Assembly (NCBI GenBank): GCA_944989445.1
Contig: CALYLW010000184.1
Coordinates: 747,455 to 811,454, forward strand
Source: Ampullaceana balthica
Lineage: Eukaryota; Mollusca; Gastropoda; Lymnaeidae
DNA length: 64,000 nucleotides
Direction of reading: 5' to 3'
Shown here: positions 25,929 through 36,790 of the stretch, piece by piece
How positions within the stretch are numbered: position 1 is the stretch's first letter
Layout of the letters: each line of letters opens with the position of its first letter
The notes under the pieces: generated by a model
Databases searched by the model: none
What the model was told of the DNA's origin: nothing
Seen by the model: only the letters and a program-made list of their open reading frames with translations
Program-made: the position numbers and the translations under genes

Positions 25929-26388
25929 AATGGTGGATATAGCAGCAGACAAATGGTGGATATGACAGCAGACAAATGGTGGATATAACAGCAGACAAAT
26001 GGTGGATATAACAGCAGACAAATGGTGGATATAACAGCAGACAAATGGTGGATATGACAGCAGACAAATGGTGGATATAACAGCAGACAAATGGTGGATA
26101 TAACAGCAGACAAGTGGTGGGTATAACAGCAGACAAATGGTGGATATAACAGCAGACAACTGGTGGATATAACAGCAGACAAATGGTGGATATAACAGCA
26201 GACAAATGGTGGATATAACAGCAGACAAATGGTGGATATAACAGCAGACAAGTGGTGGATATAACAGCAGACACATGGTGGATATAACAGCAGACAAATG
26301 CTGGATATAACAGCAGACAAATGCTGGATATAACAGCAGACACATGGTGGATATAACAGCAGACAAATGGTGGATATAACAGCAGACA
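25929..26388. repeat. 23-bp minisatellite, 20 copies
   Basis: Signature GACAAATGGTGGATATAACA, then GCA. Since 23 is not a multiple of three, the three minus-strand frames read the same 23-residue peptide repeat in rotation, giving spurious 169-183-codon frames. Confidence 0.97.
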
Positions 26389-26650
26389 CCCTTCGGGTGA
26401 GTTGATCTAGGAGTCAAGTTTAGACGGTCTTGGATTACATTTTCGCCATTTTAATTATGGGACTTAATTTTTATTTAAAAGGTCCTCGAGGAGGTCAAGT
26501 GGTCATGTATGATCCATGGATAACTAGTATTCCAGGAGGTCACCTGATCATGTGTGGCCATGGAATACTAGTATTCCAGTCAAACTCTTTGTCCATTTAT
26601 AACATAGATCGCGTAGAATCTCCGAAATAGACGTCCGACGGGATAAAGCT
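26389..26650. repeat. Degenerate 2-copy repeat ending in an 18-bp perfect palindrome
   Basis: Two related segments of about 45 bp, 26490-26535 and 26536-26580, share GAGGTCA...GATC...CCATGGA...ACTAGTATTCCAG. The second ends in TGGAATACTAGTATTCCA (26561-26578), a perfect palindrome. Function unknown. Confidence 0.7.
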
Positions 26651-28237
26651 GAGACCGTACTTTTACAACACTCATTTCATGACTATAACGTACCTAGCCA
26701 CCACTGACGTGAGGGTGAGTCCTCATAGATTTCAAGGAACCGACCATTAACTGAATTCACAGTGTCAAGAGAATGGAGATTGTGTCTTAGAGAAAACTCA
26801 CCAGCCACGCAACATTTTAATATTGCCGCGCAGCATATTTCTATAAGGATAATAAACTATATTTGGTTGAAGGTTTACAATTTATTACAAACATAAATGT
26901 TTTTTTTTAAAAATAATTTTTTAAAAAATATTTTTTATTTGACTTTGCACTCAGACCTTAGAGTGAGCATTGCTCCCATGGAGTGTGCCGTTTGGGCCAA
27001 GATTCAGCTATCGAAAGCTAAACAAACAGCTCACGCTCATAATAATTTATGCACACATCAACTTCAAGACATTCATCTTATTTACAATCAAGAAGCCAGG
27101 AATGGGAACAAATCCAGTGATCCATTTAAATCGACTTGTAAAACTGATCAATCCAACGAAACCAATCCAGTGGATTGGAGGTGACACGAAGATAATCCAG
27201 CTGAAATAAAACTAATCCTATTACAACGAACGTAATCCAGCGAGAGAATCACAACCACGGGTAAATCATCGTTTGGACTGTCTTGAACTGTGGGTGATGC
27301 CCGGAGACTAGGGCCGTACATTCTGTCGGCGATGTTGTAGCTGGGAGAGACGGAGTGGGTGGTTGGAGAGAGAGGAGGGGGTGGATGGGGGAGGGAGGAG
27401 GAGATGTGATTTTGAGGAAACAGGGTGTGTTTGTATATGGGCCCGGGGGTGGGGGGGGGCTGGTGGTATTAATGAAAGTTTCATGGCGATGTGTCGTTAC
27501 GAAGGGAGAGAAGTGATGGAGCTTCCAACGGCGACAAATAAAATAAACGGCCAGGGCCCGAAATGTTTAGTTAGAATACTACAGGCTCTGACAGTGTTGC
27601 TTTATCGGCGGTGGGGGTGGGGGGGGGGTCATAGTTTTAAACGTTGTCGTTCACTTTCCAGCTACTACTAATATTTTGAGTCGCGTTTAAACGGAGATAA
27701 CTTGAGGCTGCACTCAAACAAAGTTTCAGGGAAGTAACTCTAAATCTAAGTCTACAGGGAAGTAACTCTAAATGTAAGTCTATAATCGTATCATGGGTTC
27801 AACATTCTCTAAATGTTTCAAGTGGGTATTAGGAACATGGAGGCGAAATGATTACTTTTAGTCTAAACGAAGTATTGACCGCACGTGCGGAGTTGGCAAA
27901 GGGAATCAACCCATTCATTGGACCTAAAATAAACTGCCAACATTTTAGTACAGGGAAAAGGGGCTCAAAGAATTATAACCATTTCAATTAAAAAATTAAG
28001 AATAAACAAAAATAAAATAAATAAATAACATAAAATATAAAAAATGATACAATTAATAAAAGATCGAATGAGTGTCTTTGATTAAGTAACAGAATTGAAC
28101 TTGTTCCTGGAAAGATGAAGAGTAACACGCACTAATGGCTCGGGATTAATTTCATCGTATTCGTTGATCTGTAGGTAATGTATTAGTAAACTAAACCCCA
28201 CCTGCCATAAATTCCTTGTGATAATTACAAGTCGAAC
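26651..28237. other. Intergenic, nothing recognised
   Basis: 26890-26945 is poly-A/T-rich. 27340-27640 is strongly G-rich on the plus strand, with several runs of seven to nine G. 27728-27781 holds a short duplication of AGGGAAGTAACTCTAAAT. No gene is supported. Confidence 0.5.
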
Positions 28238-28405
28238 GTCTTGTGGCGGGAAGTTGTTTCAATATAAGTTAGGTACGATGTCTTGTGGCGGGAAGTTGTT
28301 TCAATATAAGTTAGGTACGACGTCTTGTGGCGGGAAGTTGTTTCAATTCAAGTTAGGTACGACGTCTTGTGGCGGGAAGTTGTTTCAATATAAGTTAGGT
28401 ACGAT
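28238..28405. repeat. 42-bp minisatellite, 4 copies
   Basis: Signature GTCTTGTGGCGGGAAGTTGT. Four units with three substitutions in total. Confidence 0.95.
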
Positions 28406-28456
28406 AACGGCAAACATAAGTAAAACCCAGGATTTTTTATTTTAGGAGGAAGACAA

Positions 28457-28648
28457 GTCACACAATGTCACACAATGTCACACACTGTCACACAGTATCT
28501 CCAAAATATTTTAGAATGAAATAGCGATGTCACCAAACATGTGTCAAAATGTGTTCTTGTTACCAAACATGTATCAACATGTGTTCTTGTCAACAAACAT
28601 GTTTCAACATGTGTTCTTGTCAACAAACATGTATCAACATGCGTTCTT
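28457..28648. repeat. Two short arrays: 10-bp x4 and 30-bp x4
   Basis: 28457-28495 repeats TCACACAATG. 28531-28648 repeats a 30-bp unit with signature CAACAAACATGTATCAACAT, which contains paired ACATGT motifs. Confidence 0.88.
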
Positions 28649-28823
28649 CATTTTGAAATGTTTGTTTAATTTTTTTTTAAATAAATGAATAAAAAAATTT
28701 TTTTAATATATGAAGAAAATATGGGAAAGCCAATTAGTATTTCTTTCTTTGATAAGTTAATTTAATAATGATAATTATTAATATTTCTTCTAGTATTATT
28801 AATTGCAAAAATCAATGATGTTA
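28649..28823. other. AT-rich spacer
   Basis: Poly-A/T-rich. Nothing recognised. Confidence 0.5.
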
Positions 28824-29173
28824 CGTGCTGGCAGGGTTGTTAATATTGCAATATTGTATTGGTATTGGTAGTATTGCCAATACTTTTTTAAGTATTGGGA
28901 CGATATTGCAATACTTCTTGAAATTTGATATTGGTATTGGTATTGCCAATACTTATTTTTGATATTGGTATTGATTTTTAACCAATACTAAAAGCAATAT
29001 TCAATAAATTCTCTACAATATTGGTTGTGAATAAAGCTGAATATAATAAATTTGTCTTTGGTGTCGCCATCTTGCGAGTGACATTGCCAAACAATTTTTG
29101 AATGAGACGATCAATGAAATGAATGATAATAGAAATCAAATCATATATGATATCTTTGGCAATGAGCACTGAC

Positions 29174-29919
29174 CAGTGACTCGATTAAGGCTTATGCACT
29201 TTAGGCACCGTGCCTAGGGCCTACAAAAAAATTAAGGCCAAACAAAGAAAAAATATTTTTTTATTTATATAAAATTAAATTTGTTGTAGTTAGAATTATT
29301 TTTAGTAGCGTGAATGCGTCGTTCTATTTCGTTCATAACTTTTCAATGATTGCGCATATTATGGACTGATAGGTAATACTTTCAAGATCTTGATGCCATT
29401 TTTTTCTTTGGTCAATAATTTCTTTCCGATTTCCTTTTACAGAATTTCTTGCTTGAAAGTGAGTCAAGTTAATGTTTAGTTTCATCCAATGCCAATGTAG
29501 ACAGATTTTATATATAACTCATGAATTTAAATTTTAAACTAAATTTTAATTATTAATAACGGTAAAACTGCTTTATCTGCCGATGTTAATATTCATGAAA
29601 ATTAACTTCGCCCAAATTAATATTCATGAGATTATTATTTATTACTTTTTCTCAATTATGTGGCCAACTATCTGTGACAAAAATGCTGGAGAGATGCAGA
29701 TTACTGACCAATTGGTTAATGCATTTCCAAATGTAATTATTGCTCTGCGAATTTACCTGGCTATTTTTGGAACGACTTGTGAAGGAGAAAGATTATTTTC
29801 AGTGTTGAAGAGGGTTAAAAATTGCTTAAGATCAACACTTGGTCAGGATAGAATGGCAGCACTTTCATTACTTTCAATTGAAAGTGAAGTTCTAAGAACA
29901 GCCTGTACAGAAAACATTT
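29174..29919 (+). pseudogene. hAT transposase fragment, C-terminal dimerisation domain (ZMYM1-like type)
   Basis: The frame ending at 29924 encodes FPNVIIALRIYLAIFGTTCE followed by RLFSVLKRVKNCLRSTLGQD and MAALSLLSIE. This is the hAT C-terminal dimerisation signature in the form seen in ZMYM1-like transposases. Its likely left terminus is CAGTGACTCGATTAAGG at 29174, resembling the MITE at 7552. No matching right terminus is visible. It therefore looks like a nested or chimeric remnant inside the larger hAT element. N-terminal zinc finger and most of the catalytic domain are absent. Confidence 0.65.
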
Positions 29920-30640
29920 GTTAAAGAGTATGTTGCTGTTATGAAGCCAGTTTGCTGTGGACTAGATATTTTGCAGGGTGAAACTAAAAAAGACATTGGA
30001 CTTGGTTTCCTTCTACCAACACTTGTTGACTTGTTGTGATGAAGGCTCAGTTAAAAGTGTTTCTTCATCAAGGAAAGAATGATCGGCTCATAATTTGTTA
30101 GCCATTAGCTTCATGTCTTTTGAATGCCATCGATAGAAGATTTTCAAACATGTTTGACAGCATTGATGCTCAGCTGGCATCCGTTGTACATCCCAATTTC
30201 AAGTTGGACTGGATAGATGATGATTTACAGCGTTCGCATCTTATTGAAGCACTGAAGAGACGCGTTTCACAATCACTGTTGGTTGCTCCTACTGATGATC
30301 AGAAAGCAACATCGGCTGCTGCTGATGGTACAGATAATCAGCCAGACTTCTTCGCTGGATTGTCAGCCAGACGACATCGTGTGAACGATTCACCTGATGT
30401 GAATCAAGAAATTAATAATTACTTGGCAGACACTTCAGACAGTATTGCATCATTGGATGCCTATCCACATATCCGTAAAATATACATAGACCTGAATACA
30501 GGACTTCCTGCAAGCGCTGCTGTTGAAAGGTTGTTTTCATTAGGAGGACGAGTATTTTACCCTCTTCACGACTGAGCAGTGCGCATTTTGAAATGGTTAC
30601 TTTTCCTCGCCTGGCTAAGTGGTAACGGCCAAATAGGTGA
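29920..30640 (+). pseudogene. Frameshifted hAT transposase (BED-type family), C-terminal half
   Basis: Three frames must be combined. 29920-30037 gives VKEYVAVMKPVCCGLDILQG. The middle carries stops. 30120-30575 gives LLNAIDRRFSNMF, then HPNFKLDWIDDD and LPASAAVERLFSLGGRVF. After a frameshift near 30560 the plus-one frame continues RLSSAHFEMVTF. The order and motifs (LDxLQGE, HPxFKLxW, AAVERLFSxGGR) match hAT transposases related to ZBED proteins. These catalyse cut-and-paste transposition with 8-bp duplications. The breaks make it a pseudogene. It probably belongs to the element defined by the 28832/31234 ends. Confidence 0.75.
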
Positions 30641-31241
30641 CATTAACCTGGGAACTCTACTAAAATTCATCGTTCATCGTTAGTTTTCCAGATGTGATGC
30701 AATCCACTGACTCGGTCTGACTGTTTTTACTATAGTATGATGTTTAACCGTTTATGTATTATTTGCTTTTCTATGACAGTCATTTGCTTCATTCATCCAT
30801 TCATTCATCCATCCATCCATTCATTCATTCACAATATGTGTATACATATTAAAAATCTTGTTGCTTAAGGACGTTAAGGTATGCCGACTTATTTAATATG
30901 TTGTCAAAGACTTTTGAAGGCTTTGAGGAAAACTGATGAAGCAAGTGTTAACTATTGAACAACATTTGGTTAAAAATACATTGTCTAAATTAGCCAAAAA
31001 TATTGTTATCGTTTATCGATGTAAGCGATATAGAGCGATGAATTACGTATTTGCGTTATATTCGTCGAATGACCCAAATATTGGTATTGGTAAGGCAATA
31101 ATAAATAAATATTGGTATTGGTATTGCAATACTGGTTTTAAAATTGTATTGGTATTGGTATTGCAATACTGGTTTTAAAATTGTATTGGTATTGGTATTG
31201 CCAATATTTTTTTTTAGTATTGTTAACAACCCTGCGTGCTG

Positions 31242-31583
31242 GCAATGACAGAATGCATTCAACAGTACTTGGCAAAGAGGTCCCTGAGTTGGTTGTGAGC
31301 AATGACAGAATGCATTCAACAGTACTTGGCAAAGAGGTCCCTGAGTTGGTTGTGAGCAATGACAGAATGCATTCAACAGTACTTGGCAAAGAGGTCCCTG
31401 AGTTGGTTGTGAGCAATGACAGAATGCATTCAACAGTACTTGGCAAAGAGGTCCCTGAGTTGGTTGTGAGCAATGACAGAATGCATTCAACAGTACTTGG
31501 CAAAGAGGTCCCTGAGTTGGTTGTGAGCAATGACAGAATGCATTCAACAGTGCTTGGCAAAGAGGTCCCTGAGTTGGTTGTGA
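31242..31583. repeat. 57-bp minisatellite, 6 copies
   Basis: Signature GCAATGACAGAATGCATTCA, then ACAGTACTTGGCAAAGAGG. Six units with one substitution in the last. It begins within the last base of the hAT target duplication, so the transposon landed at the edge of this array. Frames on both strands (147-178 codons) are artefacts. Confidence 0.96.
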
Positions 31584-34075
31584 GCAATCGGGTGGGGGGA
31601 AGGAGAGGGGGGGTCAAAATATGAAAAGGCTTGTCAAGGCGATGAAAACGGTGGTGGGGGCGAGGCGGGGGCATTGATTTCTTTAGGTGCCAGCAGGCAG
31701 TGTGCCGTCATGTCAGCGATGAATCAAAGTTTTTCAAACTTGTCTTAAACGAGAGCTCGCTGGCGATAATTTACACCCAAAAAATGTTGGGGCTTTTAAG
31801 TTTGTTACACGAGTGAAGGAGAGTTATGGGTGTTTTTCCCCCTCAAGGGAGGTCAGCGGTGGTGGGAACGTTGGCAGTTTGAATTGAACACTACCAGAGT
31901 TATGGGTGCAATAAAGAAGTGGTCAATGATTTACTTGAGAGGAAACTTGACAGTTACCATCAACCGGGCGTTCGGGTGTGACGGACGTTGTCATGGTAAC
32001 GCCTGTGTAAACATGTCTCTCTACAGGCAATGATCAACTGTGTGCCATAAACTATCACCAAGACATTTTTGGACAGAACGACGTAACATTAGAGCGCCGC
32101 ATCCAATGGGATACAGGTGTTAGCTGATATCTCAGGACACTTAGCCACGCCAAGTAAAACCTTGCCAATGACGTCATTTCTCCTGGAGTAAAACTAACAC
32201 CAGAGCAGGGGTGGGTAACCAAAATATCTCGGCGCAGCACTTTGCTAGCAGTTAAATCGTTCACAGGCCGCATCCCGTAACACTGCGTACTCAAATCAAC
32301 ACTTGCTTCAAATGTCTGTGGTTAAAAATTGATTTGACAAATGTAACGGACGATATGGAATCACCCTGTCAATCCGTTCAGCATCAAGTACACGAGTACA
32401 TAGTGTTAAGTCATCGGGTTTCCGCCCATTAAATATTCATTTTTATTATGAAAAGTATCTTCTTTGTTGAAAGACTCGGCAGAAAATTATAACAAAAGGA
32501 TTGGGATGTTACGGATTAATATCTAATATTATAAGCTATAAAATTATATTGAAAGCATTCTCTAATTTTTTCCCCCAGTGCTTTGCGTTTTTATAAGCAT
32601 TTTTTAATTTTTTGTGGGGGTGGGGGTATTTGTCTTTTCAATTATTTAAGTTATGGGCCTTTGAATATTGGAACTTTGATTGGATTCATAAATGACACTT
32701 CAAAAGAGAAGAAGAAAATTTCTCCGACACGCGTCTATTAATTATGATTATTTATGTTTAATAATTAATAATAGCTGAACACGAATTACGGCTGAACTGG
32801 ATTCTCAAATCAACATTCAAAACAATGTAAACATAACATTCAGACATAACCTGGTCTTTAGCACAATACAGATGATGAACTCATTGTAAGATAACAAAAC
32901 ATTTCTGCTACGGCAAAAGTGAGTAGTACAGATAAACAGATGGGAAATGGTGGTAAAGTTTGAGACAGAGATTTAGATGAGGAGAGGTGGTCGTGTTTGC
33001 TCATGGTAACATCATCAAGGGGAGTGCTGCGGTTTTAAATATCTTTGCCCATCTCTGACACCCTTGCCCATACCCGCACGCCCACGCGCTCACAAACACA
33101 CTCAACAAGAGTGAGGTCTCTCCCAACCCCACCTCTAGCCCCCCTACCCCCATCCGGGGCCACCAAAGAGGTTATAGCAATCCAACTCTCCACTAGCCGA
33201 CCAGCGATTTCTGGGGACAATGCAAATTAATTTGGTTGATGTAGGTGTGTGTGTGTGGGGGGGGGGCTTACACATGGGATCGTGGGGTGGTCTGCGAGTG
33301 ACCTGGGACAGTCGGGTCAAAAGATGAGACGGACAGGATGGGGCGGGGAGTGGTGTAGCTGTTAGTGGATATTCAAATAGGTGTAAGACCTGAAGTGGGG
33401 TGTTTGGGGTCAAGCGGAATACAATAATAATAATAACAATAATAATAAAGGTCATCTAAGTCAACACACACAAATGTACGCATCAAATATTAATTACGGT
33501 AAATCAAAGTCCACGTATGGATCCACACCATAAACAAACACACATGAATAGAAGAGCACACACACGCTCAAATACAAAAATAGAGCTGATTTCTAATAGT
33601 AAAAACTTAACATGGACAGTCCTATGGGTTCCTTGTTCTACTGTGAGGCAAGTCTCTTAAACCTGGAATTCAGAGTAATTATAAACCTAATTTGATCGGA
33701 ACTGGTTGATCTTGGTTACGGACAAGTGTTGATAACATCCAATGAAAGTGTATATGTCATGTGATATTTGGCCGCATATTTGACAGATATTGAAGACACG
33801 TGAACCTAAGACCCGAAGCTAGTTATTTTAAGACTGATCTAAAACTAGGGTTATTTGATAGTTATTTTAAGACACAGATAACATTCTGTAATGTGTGTGT
33901 GTGTATGTGTGCAATGGCAACTTTCAACGGAGAAACACAACCATCGTTCAGTTATTATTTGAGTCGCTTGCCTCTATTTAACCATGATGCCAATATCGCG
34001 AATTCCTTCCAGCTTTTCCCCCGTCGCCATGTTCTTATGGACATTCCTTGTGGGCTTAACTTAATATGTGCTTCA
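31584..34075. other. Intergenic; one possible MITE end, microsatellites
   Basis: 32203-32275 begins CAGGGGTGGGTAACC and contains GGCCGCATCC, typical of one end of a hAT MITE, but no partner end is found. 33245-33265 is a (GT)n/poly-G run and 33420-33450 an AAT/AAC run. No gene is supported; frames up to 107 codons lack motifs. Confidence 0.45.
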
Positions 34076-34337
34076 GGTGTCCTTTCTGGCAGTGTGTCCT
34101 TTCTGACGATTTGCCCTTTCTGACGGTGTGTCCTTTCTGACAGCGTGTCCTTTCTGACAGTGTGTCCTTTCTGACAGTGTGTCCTTTCTGAAAGTGTGTC
34201 CTTTCTGACAGTGTGTCCTTTCTGACGGTGTGTCCATTCTGACGGTGTGTCCTTTCTGACGGTGTGTCCTTTCTGACGGTGTGTCCATTCTGACGGTGTG
34301 TCCTTTCTGACGGTGTGTCGTTTATGACAGTGTGTCC
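34076..34337. repeat. 17-bp minisatellite, 15 copies
   Basis: Unit GTGTGTCCTTTCTGACG with CTGACA, CTGAAA and CCATTC variants. The Lys/His/Arg-rich minus frames are artefacts. Confidence 0.95.
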
Positions 34338-35453
34338 GATCTTTCTCCATTTTTCTTTCAGGGATTCATTCCTCTTTTAATTTTGTCAAATCAGCAGGTT
34401 TTGTTTTAGCCGTGCCATGCCATGGTACTTTCAATATACTACCGACTACCGTACACTTTCATTGATACTAAAAAAAACCCCAATAATTTCTAAATGACAC
34501 TCTGAAGCCGTGTAACCGATCTGTTCCTACCGCAACCATGAAGGCAATCAGCGGTCATTAAAGCGATGTTTATTTCCAGGTCGGGGCCGAAACGTGAAAG
34601 GCCGCACGTGCTTACAAGTGGCCGTTATCTCAAACTATGTACGGAGGGAGGGGGTGGGTGAAGACGAATGGTAAAAAAAGATAAATGTCCAGGGTTCTAA
34701 GTTTAGGCGGATCATGAGATAAACGAGGTTTAATTGTTGGGGCACTTAGTTCTCTAGATGATGTGTGAAGATAGCAGACTCCCATCGAGGACATGTCGAG
34801 TTGTGGGATTAGGGGAATGAGTGAGGTGCTAACACAAAGAGTAAAGAAGTTTGAGGTAAGGAGATAAGCGTATAATGGGAGGTCGTGTTGTTATATTCAA
34901 TAGGGCAAATTGTTCAAATGTTTTTTTGTTTTTTTTTAAATTAAAGGATATGTAGTAGCATAGGGGCATGTGAGAGCAGTGGCATATTGGAATACATGAG
35001 TAAAGTGCTCTTATCGGCTTACGTAAGAGCAGTGGCTTAGCTACCGTAGGTTGCGGCTATGGAGTGGCAATGGATAAAGTAATCCTCATCCAATAAACCA
35101 AACGCAATAAATCGGTCACCGCTCTATATAGAGAAAATAGTACAGCACCACATATATAATATGTTCCGTATATCAGGGGTGGGTCGGGTGTCAATGTAAG
35201 AGACATATTGACTGGCTGACTGGCGCCAACATATCAATAGCTACTGTACTAACGTTCCAGTTACAGTATTACAAGAAATCAGATTAAGTCCCTCTAAATT
35301 ATTGACCGCGACCCAGACTCGTAGATCGATGATCCGTTTTGTAGGCTCGTTAATTATTCCAAGATCGCTAACGCCATAGACATATGAGCGACACCCTGTC
35401 ACAGACTCCACTTAGACTCGATGGATGCCCCGGCTCAAAGTGATTCCTTAGAC
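34338..35453. other. Intergenic, nothing recognised
   Basis: Unique sequence. CAGGGGTGGGTCGGGTG at 35174 could be an eroded MITE end, but no partner is seen. Confidence 0.45.
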
Positions 35454-35662
35454 CAGCGGTGACCAGTCCTTTTTGGGGATGCATGCCCAAAATTCAACAA
35501 AAACCGACTTATTTATAACAGAGTGCCAACACTCCAATGAAACTCGAATATAACGGTTTGGCTTAGCTGGTTTAATTAAGAAAGTAATATTTTAGCCGAG
35601 GGCCTACTTGTGAGGTCCTGCTTGCCGACTATGGCACGCGTGTCATAGGTTCGCCATCACTG
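35454..35662. mobile_element. hAT MITE, 209 bp (CAGCGGTGACCAG / GGTTCGCCATCACTG ends)
   Basis: Imperfect terminal inverted repeats are flanked by CCTTAGAC (35446-35453) and CCTTGGAC (35663-35670), a 7/8 match. Near its right end it contains GGCACGCGTGTCATAGG, a sequence type common at hAT MITE ends. No coding capacity. Confidence 0.82.
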
Positions 35663-35849
35663 CCTTGGACACAATACAGTTCGTTTGACCATAGACGTGA
35701 CGTGCACCCTATCTCAGACTCCACTTAGACTCGATGTATGCCCCAGTTCTGAGTGATACCTTAGACGCAGTGGGTCTCAAAATAATCGTGATATGAACAT
35801 GTAGGTCACATACGAATCCTTTGTTCTCTGAGCTAATTTCGTTATCTAA

Positions 35850-36790
35850 TTTTTTTTTAAAAACGTTAAAAAAATAATTTTTGACTATAAATCCTCTTTA
35901 AACGAGACAGAACTAAAATAATGTTCATTATTATAATACGCATCGCAAGACAATCCAAATATCACAAATTTTAGTTATGTCTCGTAAAACATGATTAATA
36001 TAATGCGCACCGATGGGGAATACATTTTTTTTTATAAAGTATCGTCAATATAATACGAACCGCACCGCACCAAGCGACAGGAAAATATTAATTAAACAAC
36101 CCGTAAAAACAAAGTTTTTTTTATTATAAATCCATTATATATGAGACATAACTAAAAGTATTGATTATGTTTAAACGCGACAAACATTTACAGGCTGAAT
36201 CTGACTGAACTCCCCTTCCTGTAAAACACGGGATGTGGTCATCGATGGCTGAAGTGAACTCCAGTGACACGCGAATGTCAAACATAGCAGACGGATACAT
36301 AGAGTTACATAGAGATAAACTAAAAATGCATTAATTTAATTACGGTACATTCGATCGATCTGAAATTTTGATACAATGCATTGTTAGGTGACACGAGTCT
36401 ATGCAAATTTTCAGCTCGATAGCATTACGGGAAGTGGGTCATTTTTTACTTGTGTTTTCCGCCCGACCACGAGCCCATGACAGAGAGAGAGAGATCACGA
36501 CAGGGAGACAAGACGGTGAAGCTAATATAAATATAAGGGATTTAAAAAGGTTGTTCAATATAATACGCACTGCGACACTCTAGCACACAAATTAACATGC
36601 TACATAGAGATAAATATAGATAATCTAAACATTCATTAATTTAATTACAGTACATTCGACCGAAATAAAATTTTGATATATCATTGTTTATCATCGGCAC
36701 GAGTCTGCATGCAAAATTTCAGCTCGCTAGCATACGAGGCAGTGGGTTAAAAATCGATCCAAAGTTTTTTAGGCATTCAAAAAGATGTAA
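35850..36790 (+). mobile_element. Dispersed modular repeat, single-core copy
   Basis: Order: TATAATGCGCACCGATGGGG-type 5' motifs, the TATATGAGACATAACTAAAA block, GACAAACATTTACAGGCTGA, TACATTCGATCGATCTGAAA, a short GA run, then the terminal module with AATATAATACGCACTGCGAC and GCTCGCTAGCATACGAGG. It serves as the reference arrangement for the amplified copy at 17.6-20.1 kb. No frame longer than 60 codons, no recognised class. Confidence 0.78.

Larger units (their letters stand above)
28832..31234 (+). mobile_element. hAT transposon, 2403 bp, decayed, with 8-bp target duplication
   Basis: The ends CAGGGTTGTTAA (28832) and TTAACAACCCTG (31234) are a 12-bp perfect inverted repeat. The 8-bp duplication CGTGCTGG lies directly outside on both sides (28824-28831, 31235-31242). 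Both subterminal regions are built of TATTGGTATTG/CAATACCAATA motifs, arranged partly as direct and partly as inverted repeats. The interior holds broken hAT transposase sequence on the plus strand. It is not autonomous now, because several stops and frameshifts interrupt the frame. Confidence 0.9.

Noticed and set aside
25834..26417. Cys/Ile-rich minus frames of 169-183 codons
   Set aside because: Repeat translation of the 23-bp array in three frames.
32203..32290. Complete MITE starting CAGGGGTGGGTAACC
   Set aside because: No matching right terminus or target duplication found; noted as a possible end only.
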